Source of the DNA: Actinomycetota bacterium
Lineage (GTDB): Bacteria; Actinomycetota; Acidimicrobiia; Spongiisociales; UBA5794
Reading direction: 5' to 3'
Assembly: GCA_030123765.1 (NCBI GenBank)
Contig: JASJXX010000021.1
Coordinates: forward strand, 1 to 35,104
Length of the DNA: 35,104 nucleotides
Position numbers and translations under genes: made by a program. Positions 19,996 through 29,634 of the stretch are shown here, one piece after another (position 1 is the stretch's first letter; each line of letters opens with the position of its first letter). The notes below the pieces were generated by a model. The model was given only the letters and a program-made list of their open reading frames with translations, was not told where the DNA came from and ran no database searches.

Positions 19996-21180
19996 ATGAC
20001 CGCCGGGCGACATGTCGTTCTCGGCGTGACGGGGGGAGTTGCTGCCTACAAGGCCGCGTATCTCGCCCGGAGGCTCATTGAGCGTGGCGCGGCTGTTCGG
20101 GTCGTGATGACGGCCTCCGCACTGGAATTCATCGGAGCTCAAACGTTCGCAGCGATCACCGGGAGGGCTCCGTTGACGGACCTCTTCTCTGACACGGATG
20201 TCTCGCCACACACGACGCTGGGACGCTGGGCCGACACGATCGTCATCGCACCCGCCACCGCAGCGACTATCTCGAAACTCGCTTCCGGTCAGGCTTCCGA
20301 CGCGTTGATAGCGACCGTGCTCGCATCCAGAGCACGCGTGGTGGTCGCGCCGGCAATGCACACCGAGATGTGGGAGCACCCGGCGACACAACGCAACCTC
20401 GAGCTCCTTCGCTCCTACGGGTACGAGATCGTGAGTCCAGAGCGAGGTGCACTTGCAGGGGGTGACGAGGGAGTGGGAAGACTCGCCGAACCAGAGACGA
20501 TCGCCGAAGTTGTGTTGTCGCACCTCTCGACCCTCGACCTGGCCGGGCTGCACGTCATCGTTACCGCGGGGGGAACTCGGGAGCCGATCGATCCGGTGCG
20601 TTACATAGGGAATCGATCGTCAGGGAAGATGGGGAACGCGATCGCTCAGGTGGCCGCGAATCGCGGTGCAAGGGTCCTGCTCGTGACCGCAGCCGAGCCG
20701 CCTGACGACCCGTCCATCGAAGTGGTGCGTGTGGAGACCGCGCAGCAGATGGCTGAGGAAGTCTGGTCGCGTGCGCGCCATATGGACGTGGCCGTGATGG
20801 CAGCAGCGGTAGCGGACTTCAGGCCACGCGACATCGACAACTCCAAGATTCGCCGTGCCGACGGGGTGCCGGAGATCGAACTCGTCCCTACCTCTGACGT
20901 GTTGCAAGGGGTCCACGAGATGACACCCCGGCCGCTCCTCGTCGGTTTCGCCGCTGAGACAGGTTCGCTGGACCACGTGGTGGAGAAGGCGCGGTCGAAA
21001 GGCGTGGACCTCCTAGTAGCGAATGACGTCACAAAGGAGGGTTCCGGCTTCGGGTCGGACACAAACGAGGTGCGCTTCGTACGCGGCGACGGATCGGTCA
21101 CGGATCACGAGCTGATGTCGAAACACGACGTCGCAGAGGAGATCTGGGACGAGGTGCTGCGCTTGCGGGCGGAATCCTGA
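19996..21180 (+). CDS. coaBC: Bifunctional phosphopantothenoylcysteine decarboxylase / phosphopantothenate-cysteine ligase
   Basis: VLGVTGGVAAYKAAYLARRL, APAMHTEMWEHPATQRNL, VTAGGTREPIDPVRYIGNRSSGKMG. Confidence 0.96.
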   Translation: MTAGRHVVLGVTGGVAAYKAAYLARRLIERGAAVRVVMTASALEFIGAQTFAAITGRAPLTDLFSDTDVSPHTTLGRWADTIVIAPATAATISKLASGQASDALIATVLASRARVVVAPAMHTEMWEHPATQRNLELLRSYGYEIVSPERGALAGGDEGVGRLAEPETIAEVVLSHLSTLDLAGLHVIVTAGGTREPIDPVRYIGNRSSGKMGNAIAQVAANRGARVLLVTAAEPPDDPSIEVVRVETAQQMAEEVWSRARHMDVAVMAAAVADFRPRDIDNSKIRRADGVPEIELVPTSDVLQGVHEMTPRPLLVGFAAETGSLDHVVEKARSKGVDLLVANDVTKEGSGFGSDTNEVRFVRGDGSVTDHELMSKHDVAEEIWDEVLRLRAES

Positions 21181-22922
21181 CTCGTCGACGGGCCTGCCAG
21201 GTCGTACCTGAGATCGCCTCCTTCTCCGTCGACGACGGATTCACCTACCTTGTGCCAGAGGGCATGGTCGTGTCGGTCGGCAATCGTGTCCGTGTCAGGG
21301 TGTCAGGCCGGAGGCTCAGGGGTTACGTGACTGCGACGTTCGACGCGGATCCCGGGCGCAAGCTCCTCCCGATTGACGGACTCTCCGGCCAGATCCCCTC
21401 CTTTGATGCTTCCTCCCTCGAATCGCTCCGATGGGCTGCAACGCACTATGTAACGCCTCTCTCTGTCATCCTCAAGCGGTCGGTCCCACCAAACGTGCCG
21501 CAACCTACCGCCTCCTGGACCGGTGTGACGAGGGATTCCCGGCGCGGGAGCGTGCAGGAGCACCTCCCCGTCTTTCGAGTCGGTGCCACTCCCTTCGGCC
21601 CGGACGTGGCTTCCTCCATCAAGGCCGCGGCAGACGATCGCCGCAGTGTGGTGGTCATCGCTCCCAGTGTCCGTGAAGTCACCGACATGGCCGCCCATCT
21701 TGCCGACCTCCACGGAGATCGAGTCGTGACCGCGACTTCTTCGATGTCGGCACGCAGCGTCACACGTTCCTGGGTCGCGATCGCCACCAGGGAGGGAACC
21801 ATCCTTGTGGGGACGAGAGAAGTGGCGCTCTGGCCCTTCGGAGACGTTGACATCGTCGTAGTGGTGGAGGATGGCCGCAGAGTGATGCGTTCACCGAGCA
21901 CGCCAACCCTCGGTGTACGCGAGGTGATCCTTCATCGGTCGAGAGTCGAGCCGTTCCGTGTTGTGTTCCATGGTCCCGTGCCGACTCTCGAGACGCTTGC
22001 GGCGCTCTCCACGGTCGAAGAGCCTCCCGGGCGCCAGTGGCCGATGATCGAGGTGGTTGATCGGGGGGAGGACCCTCCGGGGACGGGGATGCTCGCGGAG
22101 CGGACCAAGGCAGCGATCCGCAGCGTGGCGTCTGAGGGTGCACCCGTCTTCGTCCTCGTGGGCTCGCGCGGCTACGCCCCTGCGTTTCGATGTGTGTCGT
22201 GTGGAGACGTCCAGAGGTGCTCGAAGTGCGGGAGCGCCGCGTCGAGAGGGAGTGCCTGCCGTCGATGCGGTGAGCGACTCACGCCGTGCAAATCGTGCGG
22301 CGGAACCCGGCTCTACCCGCTGGGCGCCGGCATCGGGAGCATCGTTGACGACATCGGCAGGTTCGTTGACTCGGTGGGTCGCCAGGGCGACAAGAAGTTG
22401 GTGACGGTCGGCTCGGAGCGCGATCTGGTAGACATCACCAAGGTGGCCCTCTCGGTGGCAGTTGACGTCGATGGCCTCGCCATGGCGCCACACTATCGCG
22501 CAGCGGAAGACGCGTTCCGCCTCCTCGTCCGGCTCGCGCAGACTGTCATGGGAGGCAGGGGTCGACGATGCATCGTCCAGACCGCTCTTCGAGACCAGGA
22601 CGTCGTCGACGCTCTCGTGAGCGGACGATCCCGTCCGTTCCTGGAAGGGGAGATGAAGTCACGAGAGAGATTCGGGTTCCCTCCGGTCGGCTCTCTCCTC
22701 GCCATTGAGGTCGACCGTGCCGAGGGTGCACAGGAGCTCCTGACGAAGCACATTGGTTCCCTCGCGACGATCCTGGGACCCGCGCCCGCAGGTGACCGGA
22801 CGCGGTGGCTCCTCCAAGGCAGGAACCTCGACGCGGCTCGGATCGCGTTGCGCCCCGTCGTCAACACGCTCCGGTCCCACGGGGCAAGGGTGCGCGTGGA
22901 CGTCGACCCGATCGACCTCTGA
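21177..22922 (+). CDS. priA: PriA-like primosomal protein N', apparently helicase-deficient
   Basis: Zn-binding CVSCGDVQRCSKCGS...CRRCGERLTPCKSCGG; N-terminal homology (RRRACQVVPEIASFSVDDGFTYLVPEGM) extends upstream of the called 21252 start; no Walker A. Exact start uncertain. Confidence 0.75.
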   Translation: MTRRRACQVVPEIASFSVDDGFTYLVPEGMVVSVGNRVRVRVSGRRLRGYVTATFDADPGRKLLPIDGLSGQIPSFDASSLESLRWAATHYVTPLSVILKRSVPPNVPQPTASWTGVTRDSRRGSVQEHLPVFRVGATPFGPDVASSIKAAADDRRSVVVIAPSVREVTDMAAHLADLHGDRVVTATSSMSARSVTRSWVAIATREGTILVGTREVALWPFGDVDIVVVVEDGRRVMRSPSTPTLGVREVILHRSRVEPFRVVFHGPVPTLETLAALSTVEEPPGRQWPMIEVVDRGEDPPGTGMLAERTKAAIRSVASEGAPVFVLVGSRGYAPAFRCVSCGDVQRCSKCGSAASRGSACRRCGERLTPCKSCGGTRLYPLGAGIGSIVDDIGRFVDSVGRQGDKKLVTVGSERDLVDITKVALSVAVDVDGLAMAPHYRAAEDAFRLLVRLAQTVMGGRGRRCIVQTALRDQDVVDALVSGRSRPFLEGEMKSRERFGFPPVGSLLAIEVDRAEGAQELLTKHIGSLATILGPAPAGDRTRWLLQGRNLDAARIALRPVVNTLRSHGARVRVDVDPIDL

Positions 22923-22967
22923 CCGTGGCCTCTGACGGAACCGGCGCATCACAAGTACTCTGGCTCC

Positions 22968-23471
22968 GTGGCGATCTATCCGATACGTACGTTCCCTGAT
23001 CCCGTTCTCTCAATGAGCGCGGCGAGCGTGATCGTGTTCGATGAGCACCTCGCCCGGTTGGTCGATGACATGATCGAGACCATGTATGACGCTCCGGGGG
23101 TCGGCCTGGCTGCACCCCAGATCGGGGTCCTCAAGAGCATCTTCGTTGCAGACGTCGGCGAGGGGCCCTTCGTCGTGGTCAACCCGGTACTTGTCGAGAC
23201 AGCCGGGAGATGGAAGTCGGAGGAGGGCTGCCTCTCGATACCCGGTCGGTACTGGGAGGTCAGCCGCGCCGAGTACGCGAAGGTCGACGGCGTTGGAATC
23301 AACGGCGCACCGGTGAGCTACGAAGGGGATGAACTGCTGGGCCGTGTGCTGCAACACGAGACCGATCACGTTGATGGCAAGCTCCTCCTCGCCCGCCTCA
23401 GCACCCGCCCCCGAAAGCAGGCACTGAAGGAACTGAGGGAAGACGCCCTCAATGCGCGTAGGCTCACCTGA
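22968..23471 (+). CDS. def: Peptide deformylase
   Basis: GVGLAAPQIG, EEGCLSIPG (EGCLS), LQHETDHVDG (HExxH); GTG start. Confidence 0.96.
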   Translation: MAIYPIRTFPDPVLSMSAASVIVFDEHLARLVDDMIETMYDAPGVGLAAPQIGVLKSIFVADVGEGPFVVVNPVLVETAGRWKSEEGCLSIPGRYWEVSRAEYAKVDGVGINGAPVSYEGDELLGRVLQHETDHVDGKLLLARLSTRPRKQALKELREDALNARRLT

Positions 23472-24379
23472 TGGGCGCTGTCTTTCTCGGTACACCTGCC
23501 TGTGCGATCCCCAGCCTTGCTGCTCTCGCCGGTGTCGCAGATGTGGAGTTGGTCATCACGCAGCCTGATGGCCGTGCGCCTCGCTCCGGTGGAAGACGAC
23601 CGCCTCCCGTGAAGATCGCCGCGCAGCAGTTCGGTTTTGAAGTTGCCCAACCGGAGACAGGCGAAGCGTTGCACGCAGTCATTGCTGAGCGAGAATTCAC
23701 GGTTGGCGTCGTAGTTGCTTACGGGCGCATACTGACGCCTGCAGTTCTGGATGCGTTGCCGTACGGATTTGTAAATGTCCACTTCTCCCTCCTTCCCCGG
23801 TGGCGAGGCCCGGCTCCTGTTGAGCGGGCGATTGCAGAGGGGGACGCCAGGACAGGGGCCACTCTCATGAAGATCGATGCAGGGATCGACACGGGACCCG
23901 TCCTGGCTGAGACCTCCACGTTGATTGCTCCGTACGAGACGGGGGGGAGTCTCACGGCCCGCCTGTCGCATCTGGGCGCGTCGCTGATCGACACTGCCCT
24001 CACGGAGTATCTCAACAACAGGCGCAGGCCGGTCCCTCAGATCTCCTCCGGTGTCACTCACGCGCGCAGGCTCACGAAGGGGGATGCGCAGATCCGCAAG
24101 GAGTGGACGGCAGAAGCCGCTGAACGGGCGATCCGCGCTTATCAGCCCCGTCCGACCGCATGGATTGCGACGCCGAAGGGGACCGTCCGCATCCACAGCG
24201 CGTCGCCGACATCGGAACGCGGTACACCAGGGGAGATCCAGCTCGTCGGGTCACACGTCATTGCGGGATTCGCGTCAGGAGCCCTCAAACTCGGAACCGT
24301 GCAGCCGGAGGGAAGACCGAGGGTCGATGCCCCCGCATGGATGCACGGGCTGAGAGGAGAACCTGTCTCGTTCCAATGA
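23471..24379 (+). CDS. fmt: Methionyl-tRNA formyltransferase
   Basis: VFLGTPACAIPSLAAL, VNVHFSLLPRWRGPAPVERAI. Confidence 0.95.
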   Translation: MGAVFLGTPACAIPSLAALAGVADVELVITQPDGRAPRSGGRRPPPVKIAAQQFGFEVAQPETGEALHAVIAEREFTVGVVVAYGRILTPAVLDALPYGFVNVHFSLLPRWRGPAPVERAIAEGDARTGATLMKIDAGIDTGPVLAETSTLIAPYETGGSLTARLSHLGASLIDTALTEYLNNRRRPVPQISSGVTHARRLTKGDAQIRKEWTAEAAERAIRAYQPRPTAWIATPKGTVRIHSASPTSERGTPGEIQLVGSHVIAGFASGALKLGTVQPEGRPRVDAPAWMHGLRGEPVSFQ

Positions 24380-25098
24380 GCGCCACCGCGTTCCTGAGCG
24401 AACCGTCGCCAGGGGCATTTACACTCGCAATGATGAGATCACCTGCCCGCATCGCACCATCGATACTCGCCGCCGACTTCGCACACCTCGCGCAGGAGAT
24501 CAAACTCATAGAAGATCACGTCGATCTCCTCCATGTTGACGTGATGGACGGCCACTTCGTTCCCAACATCTCTCTCGGTCCCCCCGTCATATCCTCCCTC
24601 CGAGGGGCTACGAATCTCTATCTCGACTGCCACTTGATGATCACGGACCCGCTCGCATATCTCGAACCTCTCTGCGAGGCCGGTGCGAACGGCGTCACCG
24701 TGCACATAGAGGCAGTACCGGATCCTTCTGCTGTGGCCAGGGAAGCCGGAGTCCTCGGACTGGATTTCGGCCTCGTGATCAACCCTCCCACACCTGTGGC
24801 GGCGGTCGAACCGTATCTCGAAATCGTGTCGATGGTTGTCGTCATGAGCGTTCATCCCGGCCTCGGCGGCCAGGCTTTCCTGACGAGCGCACTCGGCAAG
24901 ATCGCAGCGCTCAGAGAATTGATTGACTCGCACGCCCTTGCGACCGATATACAAGTCGACGGGGGCATCGACCTCCGTACGGCAGCGTCGGCCCGAGCGG
25001 CCGGGGCCGACGTGTTCGTGGCAGGGACAGCAGTGTTTCGTGCTCCGGACCCGGTCCGTGCCGTAAGGGAGATACGGACGATTTTGGACCGGATGTGA
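24376..25098 (+). CDS. rpe: Ribulose-phosphate 3-epimerase
   Basis: RIAPSILAADFAHL, DLLHVDVMDGHFVPNISLGP, VMSVHPGLGGQAF, DGGID. Start ATG 24376 (overlaps fmt stop) or ATG 24430/24433. Confidence 0.95.
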   Translation: MSATAFLSEPSPGAFTLAMMRSPARIAPSILAADFAHLAQEIKLIEDHVDLLHVDVMDGHFVPNISLGPPVISSLRGATNLYLDCHLMITDPLAYLEPLCEAGANGVTVHIEAVPDPSAVAREAGVLGLDFGLVINPPTPVAAVEPYLEIVSMVVVMSVHPGLGGQAFLTSALGKIAALRELIDSHALATDIQVDGGIDLRTAASARAAGADVFVAGTAVFRAPDPVRAVREIRTILDRM

Positions 25099-25099
25099 A

Positions 25100-26026
25100 A
25101 TGACTGAACGAATACTCGTCGTTGACGACGATCCGGATATCTTGCAGTTCGTGCAGATGAACTTGAAGCTCGATGGTTTCAAGGTCGACCTCGCACGGGG
25201 CGGACGAGAGGCGCTCGAGAAGGCTGCGGAGTGCCCTCCCGATCTCATGTTGCTCGATGTCATGATGCCGGAGATCGATGGGTTGACGGTGCTGCGCCGC
25301 ATGCGTTCAGACCAAGTAACAGCGAACATCCCTGTGATCGTGCTCACCGCTAGGAGCCTGGCTGAGGATCGGGTGAAGGGCCTCGATCTCGGTGCGGACG
25401 ATTACATCACGAAGCCGTTCGACTGTGAGGAATTGCTCGCCCGGGTCCGCACGGTGCTGCGCCGAAGCCGGCAGATGCGTGACCTCTCCCCTCTCACCGG
25501 TCTTCCCGGGAACTTCCAGATCACCAGCGAGCTTGAGCAGAGGGTCCAGAGCGGGCGGCACTTCGCCGTGGTGCACGCGGACCTGGACAATTTCAAGTCG
25601 TACAACGATCATTACGGGTTCCTACGCGGGGACGGCGTCATCAAATTCACCGCGAAAGTGCTCACCGACGCCGCGGTCAAGACCGGAGGTCGGGACGCCT
25701 TCGTCGGACATGTCGGCGGCGACGACTTCGTGGCCGTCCTCGGCATCGAGAGCGCAGAACCGTTCTGCGAGGAAGTGGCGGTCCGCTTCGATGATCGGAT
25801 CCTCGACTTTTACGACACCGCGGACGCCCTCCAGGGATACATCGAGGTGACCGACCGCAGAGGAGAGCGTCACGCGTTCCCGGTCTGTTCGCTCTCGATG
25901 GGTGTCGCAACGACCGAGAAGAAGGGGCTCGCGAGCGAGTGGGAAGCTTCTTCAGTGGCTTCCGAGATGAAGGAAGTCGCGAAGCGGGTACAGGGAACCA
26001 ATTACCAGATCGACCGCAGGACATAG
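25100..26026 (+). CDS. Response regulator with REC receiver and GGDEF-type (GGDDF) domain
   Basis: VVDDDPDILQFV, LMLLDVMMPEIDG, ADDYITKPF (receiver); LTGLPGN...VHADLDNFKSYNDHYG...HVGGDDFVAVL (GGDEF fold). Confidence 0.9.
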   Translation: MTERILVVDDDPDILQFVQMNLKLDGFKVDLARGGREALEKAAECPPDLMLLDVMMPEIDGLTVLRRMRSDQVTANIPVIVLTARSLAEDRVKGLDLGADDYITKPFDCEELLARVRTVLRRSRQMRDLSPLTGLPGNFQITSELEQRVQSGRHFAVVHADLDNFKSYNDHYGFLRGDGVIKFTAKVLTDAAVKTGGRDAFVGHVGGDDFVAVLGIESAEPFCEEVAVRFDDRILDFYDTADALQGYIEVTDRRGERHAFPVCSLSMGVATTEKKGLASEWEASSVASEMKEVAKRVQGTNYQIDRRT

Positions 26027-26123
26027 TCCCCGGATCAGGGCCTCCTGCCGCCTCGCTCTCTCAGATCGCAGAGTTCGCTGCTACCCGATAGTACGTTGCG
26101 TCTACTACCGTCTCTGTCACATA

Positions 26124-26239
26124 CCTCTTTCAGGGCAGGGTGCAATTCCCGACCGGCGGTGAGAGCCCGCGAACCCCACTAGGGGCCGATCCGGTGGAAT
26201 TCCGGTGCCGACGGTGAGAGTCCGGATGGGAGAAAGGGG
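26124..26239 (+). promoter_or_regulatory. FMN riboswitch (RFN element)
   Basis: Conserved RFN blocks: TTTCAGGGCAGGGTGCAATTCCCGACCGGCGGTGAGAGCCCGCGA...GGGGCCGATCCGGTGGAATTCCGGTGCCGACGGTGAGAGTCCGGATGGGAGAAAGGGG. Confidence 0.97.
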
Positions 26240-26246
26240 ACGCTTG

Positions 26247-27293
26247 ATGCGTCGCGCTGTCGACAATCCAGTCGACGGTGCCGCCGTGGACGAGTTGATG
26301 CGTCGTGCTCTCGCTGCTACGGCAGGGACGTACCCGCATCCGAATCCACGTGTCGGTGCCATCGTCATCACTCCACAAGGAGTCCTCCGTGCCCTCGCTG
26401 CACACCGGGGCGCTGGTGAGGCACACGCCGAGCGGCTAGCGCTTGCAGAACTCAGCGAGACCGACGGCGACACGATGATCGTGACGCTCGAACCGTGTGA
26501 TCACCATGGCAGGACCCCTCCCTGTACCGACGCGATCATCGAGAGTGGAATCGCGAGAGTGATCGTGGGCACACTCGACCCGGATCCGCGTGTGCGGGGG
26601 AGTGGCATGGCGAAGTTGCGTTCTGCCGGGATCGAAGTGGTTGAGAGCGGCCTCGGGTCTCTCGTTGAAGCGAATGACCCTGGCTACTTCCATCACCGCC
26701 GCACAGGGCGCCCTCTGGTGACCCTGAAGGTTGCAGCGACGCTCGACGGGCAGTCAGCAGCAGCGGACGGCACCTCGCAGTGGATCACCTCCCTTCAGGC
26801 ACGCGAAGACGGCCACAGGATTCGATCTGAGAACGATGTCGTCATTGTGGGTGCAGGAACAGTCCTCTCGGACGATCCAACGCTCACGGTGCGTCTCGAA
26901 GGTTACGACGGACCCCAGCCTCGTCCAGTGATCATCGCTGGGACGCGAGATCTGCCTTCGGATCGGCGTGTCTTCGCAAGAGACCCGATCGTCTATCGAT
27001 CTTCACCCGCGGGCGAGGTCGACCCTGCCGAGGTCGTCAGGGATCTCGGTGAACGAGGAATCGTCGCGGCGATGATCGAGGGTGGTCCGTCGGTTGCTGG
27101 ATCCTTCCTGCGCTCCGGAGTCGTTGACCAGATCATCTGGTACGTGGCAGCGAGACTCGCCCTGGGGACCGGCACTCCGGCGATCGCCGGCACGTTCGCG
27201 ACGATGGGTGACATTCGCGACATCACGATCACCGATGTCGTTCGCATCGGGTCGGATATCAAGATCACTGCGACACTCGGCAAGGAGCGATGA
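26247..27293 (+). CDS. ribD: Bifunctional diaminohydroxyphosphoribosylaminopyrimidine deaminase / reductase
   Basis: PHPNPRVGAIV, GAGEAHAERLAL, VTLEPCDHHGRTPPCTDAI. Start ATG 26247; track start 26205 lies inside the riboswitch. Confidence 0.95.
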   Translation: MRRAVDNPVDGAAVDELMRRALAATAGTYPHPNPRVGAIVITPQGVLRALAAHRGAGEAHAERLALAELSETDGDTMIVTLEPCDHHGRTPPCTDAIIESGIARVIVGTLDPDPRVRGSGMAKLRSAGIEVVESGLGSLVEANDPGYFHHRRTGRPLVTLKVAATLDGQSAAADGTSQWITSLQAREDGHRIRSENDVVIVGAGTVLSDDPTLTVRLEGYDGPQPRPVIIAGTRDLPSDRRVFARDPIVYRSSPAGEVDPAEVVRDLGERGIVAAMIEGGPSVAGSFLRSGVVDQIIWYVAARLALGTGTPAIAGTFATMGDIRDITITDVVRIGSDIKITATLGKER

Positions 27294-27901
27294 TGTTCAC
27301 TGGCATTGTCTCAGAGCTCGGAACGGTCACGAGGATTCTTCGACTGGATGGGTTCACGAAGCTCACGGTGGAGGCTCCGGACACGGTCCGAGGCATCACG
27401 ATCGGCGACTCCGTCGCTCTCAACGGCGTCTGTCTCACGGCTATCGGGGTCGAGGATGAGGCGTTCAGCGTCGAGGTGGTCGACGAGTCGCTATCGAGAA
27501 GTGCGCTTGGAGCCCTCGTCGTGGGCGACCGGGTGAACCTCGAGCGACCCATGCTGTCCAACGGACGTTTCGATGGGCACATCGTGCAGGGTCACGTTGA
27601 TGGAGTAGGGCGGGTTGTCGCTGTAACACACGAAGGCGAGGCGGTGCGACATCGAATCGAGATGCCGGGTGATCTCTCGCGATACGTGGTGGAGAAGGGG
27701 TCGATCACGGTCGACGGCACGAGTCTCACCATCACAGCAGTGTCGAGAGTGGAGACGGAGGACGCCTGGTTCGAGTTCGTCGTCATACCCCACACACTCG
27801 CGGCCACGGTCTTGGGCACGTCAGAGATCGGGACCGCCGTAAACCTCGAGGTCGACGTGATCGCGAAGTACGTCGAGCGCATGATCGGGAGTGCACGATG
27901 A
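27293..27901 (+). CDS. ribE: Riboflavin synthase (alpha chain)
   Basis: MFTGIVSELGTV, SVALNGVCLT, GHIVQGHVDGVG; duplicated lumazine-binding domains. Confidence 0.95.
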   Translation: MFTGIVSELGTVTRILRLDGFTKLTVEAPDTVRGITIGDSVALNGVCLTAIGVEDEAFSVEVVDESLSRSALGALVVGDRVNLERPMLSNGRFDGHIVQGHVDGVGRVVAVTHEGEAVRHRIEMPGDLSRYVVEKGSITVDGTSLTITAVSRVETEDAWFEFVVIPHTLAATVLGTSEIGTAVNLEVDVIAKYVERMIGSAR

Positions 27902-29106
27902 AGCTGGCTCCCATTGAAGAGGCAATTGACGCGATAGGTCGCGGGGAATTTGTCCTCGTCGTCGACAGTGAGGACCGCGAGAACGAGGGTGACCTCATCA
28001 TCGCGGCGGAGATGGTGACTGCTGAGAAGATCGCGTTCATGGTCCGCCACACGTCGGGATTGATCTGTCTCCCGATGACAGGTACACGGCTCGACGAGCT
28101 CGAGATGCCGCTGATGGTCATGGACAACACGGAAGCCCATAAGACGGCTTTCACGGTCTCCATCGACTTCAGAGAGGGCACGACGACCGGCATCTCAGCG
28201 GCAGACAGGGCCCGGACGATCCGCGCTGTCGTCGAATCGTCGAGCCGATCTACCGACTTCTCGCGTCCGGGACACATCTTCCCGCTTCGTTCCGACCGCG
28301 GCGGCGTCCTTACGAGACAGGGCCATACGGAGGCCGCTGTCGACCTGGCGAGCCTTGCGGGTCTCTTCCCTGCCGGTGTCCTGTGCGAGATCGTCAACGA
28401 TGACGGAACCATGATGCGGGGCGATGCCCTGTCCCGCTTTGCGCAGGAGCACGGCCTCGTCATGGTCTCGATCGAGGACCTTGTCGCCTACCGGTGGCGC
28501 ACGGAATCCCTCGTCGCGCGCGAAGCGTCGGCAACCTTGCCGACGGCCCACGGAGTCTTCGAGATCATCGGGTACCGGTCCACCATCGACGGAAGCCAGC
28601 ATGTAGCGCTGGTCGTAGGCGATGTGACAGGCCGTCACGATGTGTTGACGAGAGTCCACTCGGTGTGTCTCACCGGCGACGTCTTCGGGTCGCTGCGTTG
28701 CGATTGTGGCACCCAGTTGCGTGAGTCGATGCGGCTCATCACTGAGAAGGGGGAGGGAGTCGTCGTGTACAACACCTCACATGAAGGCCGCGGCATCGGA
28801 ATCCTCAACAAGATCGCTGCATACGACCTTCAGGAACAGGGCCTGGACACCGTGGACGCGAACCGTCAGATCGGACACGCCGATGACAATCGGCACTACG
28901 GCGTCGATGCCCAGATCCTGCACGACTTGAAGGTCTCGAGTGTGCGGCTTCTCACCAACAACCCCGACAAGATCCACCAGCTACGCCGCTTCGGCGTTCA
29001 GGTCGAGGGCCGCGTGCCGATCTGGGTAGGGGAGACGCCTGAGAACGAGGAGTATCTTCACACCAAAACCACCCGAATGGGCCACTTCGGAGAGGAGAAC
29101 ACCTGA
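27898..29106 (+). CDS. ribBA: 3,4-dihydroxy-2-butanone-4-phosphate synthase / GTP cyclohydrolase II
   Basis: VVDSEDRENEGDLIIAAE, RPGHIFPLRSDRGGVLTRQGHTEAAVDL; HSVCLTGDVFGSLRCDCGTQLRESM, HEGRGIGI. Confidence 0.95.
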   Translation: MKLAPIEEAIDAIGRGEFVLVVDSEDRENEGDLIIAAEMVTAEKIAFMVRHTSGLICLPMTGTRLDELEMPLMVMDNTEAHKTAFTVSIDFREGTTTGISAADRARTIRAVVESSSRSTDFSRPGHIFPLRSDRGGVLTRQGHTEAAVDLASLAGLFPAGVLCEIVNDDGTMMRGDALSRFAQEHGLVMVSIEDLVAYRWRTESLVAREASATLPTAHGVFEIIGYRSTIDGSQHVALVVGDVTGRHDVLTRVHSVCLTGDVFGSLRCDCGTQLRESMRLITEKGEGVVVYNTSHEGRGIGILNKIAAYDLQEQGLDTVDANRQIGHADDNRHYGVDAQILHDLKVSSVRLLTNNPDKIHQLRRFGVQVEGRVPIWVGETPENEEYLHTKTTRMGHFGEENT

Positions 29107-29576
29107 TGCGAGTCACCGACGAAGAGTCACACGACATCTCCGCTGCAGGGTTGCGGATCGGCGTCGTCACGGCGCTCTTCAACGAATCGATCACCTCAGG
29201 GCTCACCGCTGGAGCGATCGAATTCTTGGAGGAGGCGGGTGCTTCGGGGATTCGCACGGTCACAGTACCGGGTGCATTCGAAATTCCCCTGTTCGCACAG
29301 AAGCTCGCCACCTCCGGCTATCACGCCGTCGTCTGCCTCGGGGCGGTGATCGAAGGGGAGACGGACCACTATGAGCAAGTAGCGAACCGAACCTCTGAAG
29401 GACTGATGCGTGTGCAACTCGACACGGGTGTGCCGATCGCGTTCGGAGTCCTCACCGTCCGGTGTATCGATCACGCAATCGCACGCTCCCAGCCCGGGGC
29501 GAAGAACAAGGGCAGGGAGGCCGCAGCGGCCGCGGTGATGGCGGCGCGAGCGCTCGAGACCCTAGATAGAGCGTAA
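29106..29576 (+). CDS. ribH: 6,7-dimethyl-8-ribityllumazine synthase
   Basis: VPGAFEIPLFAQKLA, CLGAVIEGETDHYEQVAN, PIAFGVLTV. Confidence 0.95.
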   Translation: MRVTDEESHDISAAGLRIGVVTALFNESITSGLTAGAIEFLEEAGASGIRTVTVPGAFEIPLFAQKLATSGYHAVVCLGAVIEGETDHYEQVANRTSEGLMRVQLDTGVPIAFGVLTVRCIDHAIARSQPGAKNKGREAAAAAVMAARALETLDRA

Positions 29577-29634
29577 CACGCACTAGTCTTCTGCCCGTAA
29601 ACGACGCAAGTGGAGGCGCCTGCTTCCCACCTGT

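Noticed and set aside
28680-28930. Variant GTP cyclohydrolase II motif (YNTSHEGRGIGI, DNRHYGVDAQIL) as an inactive or new RibA type
   Set aside because: Zn-binding Cys, EGRGIG and D-x-R-x-Y residues are retained; not enough to argue altered function.
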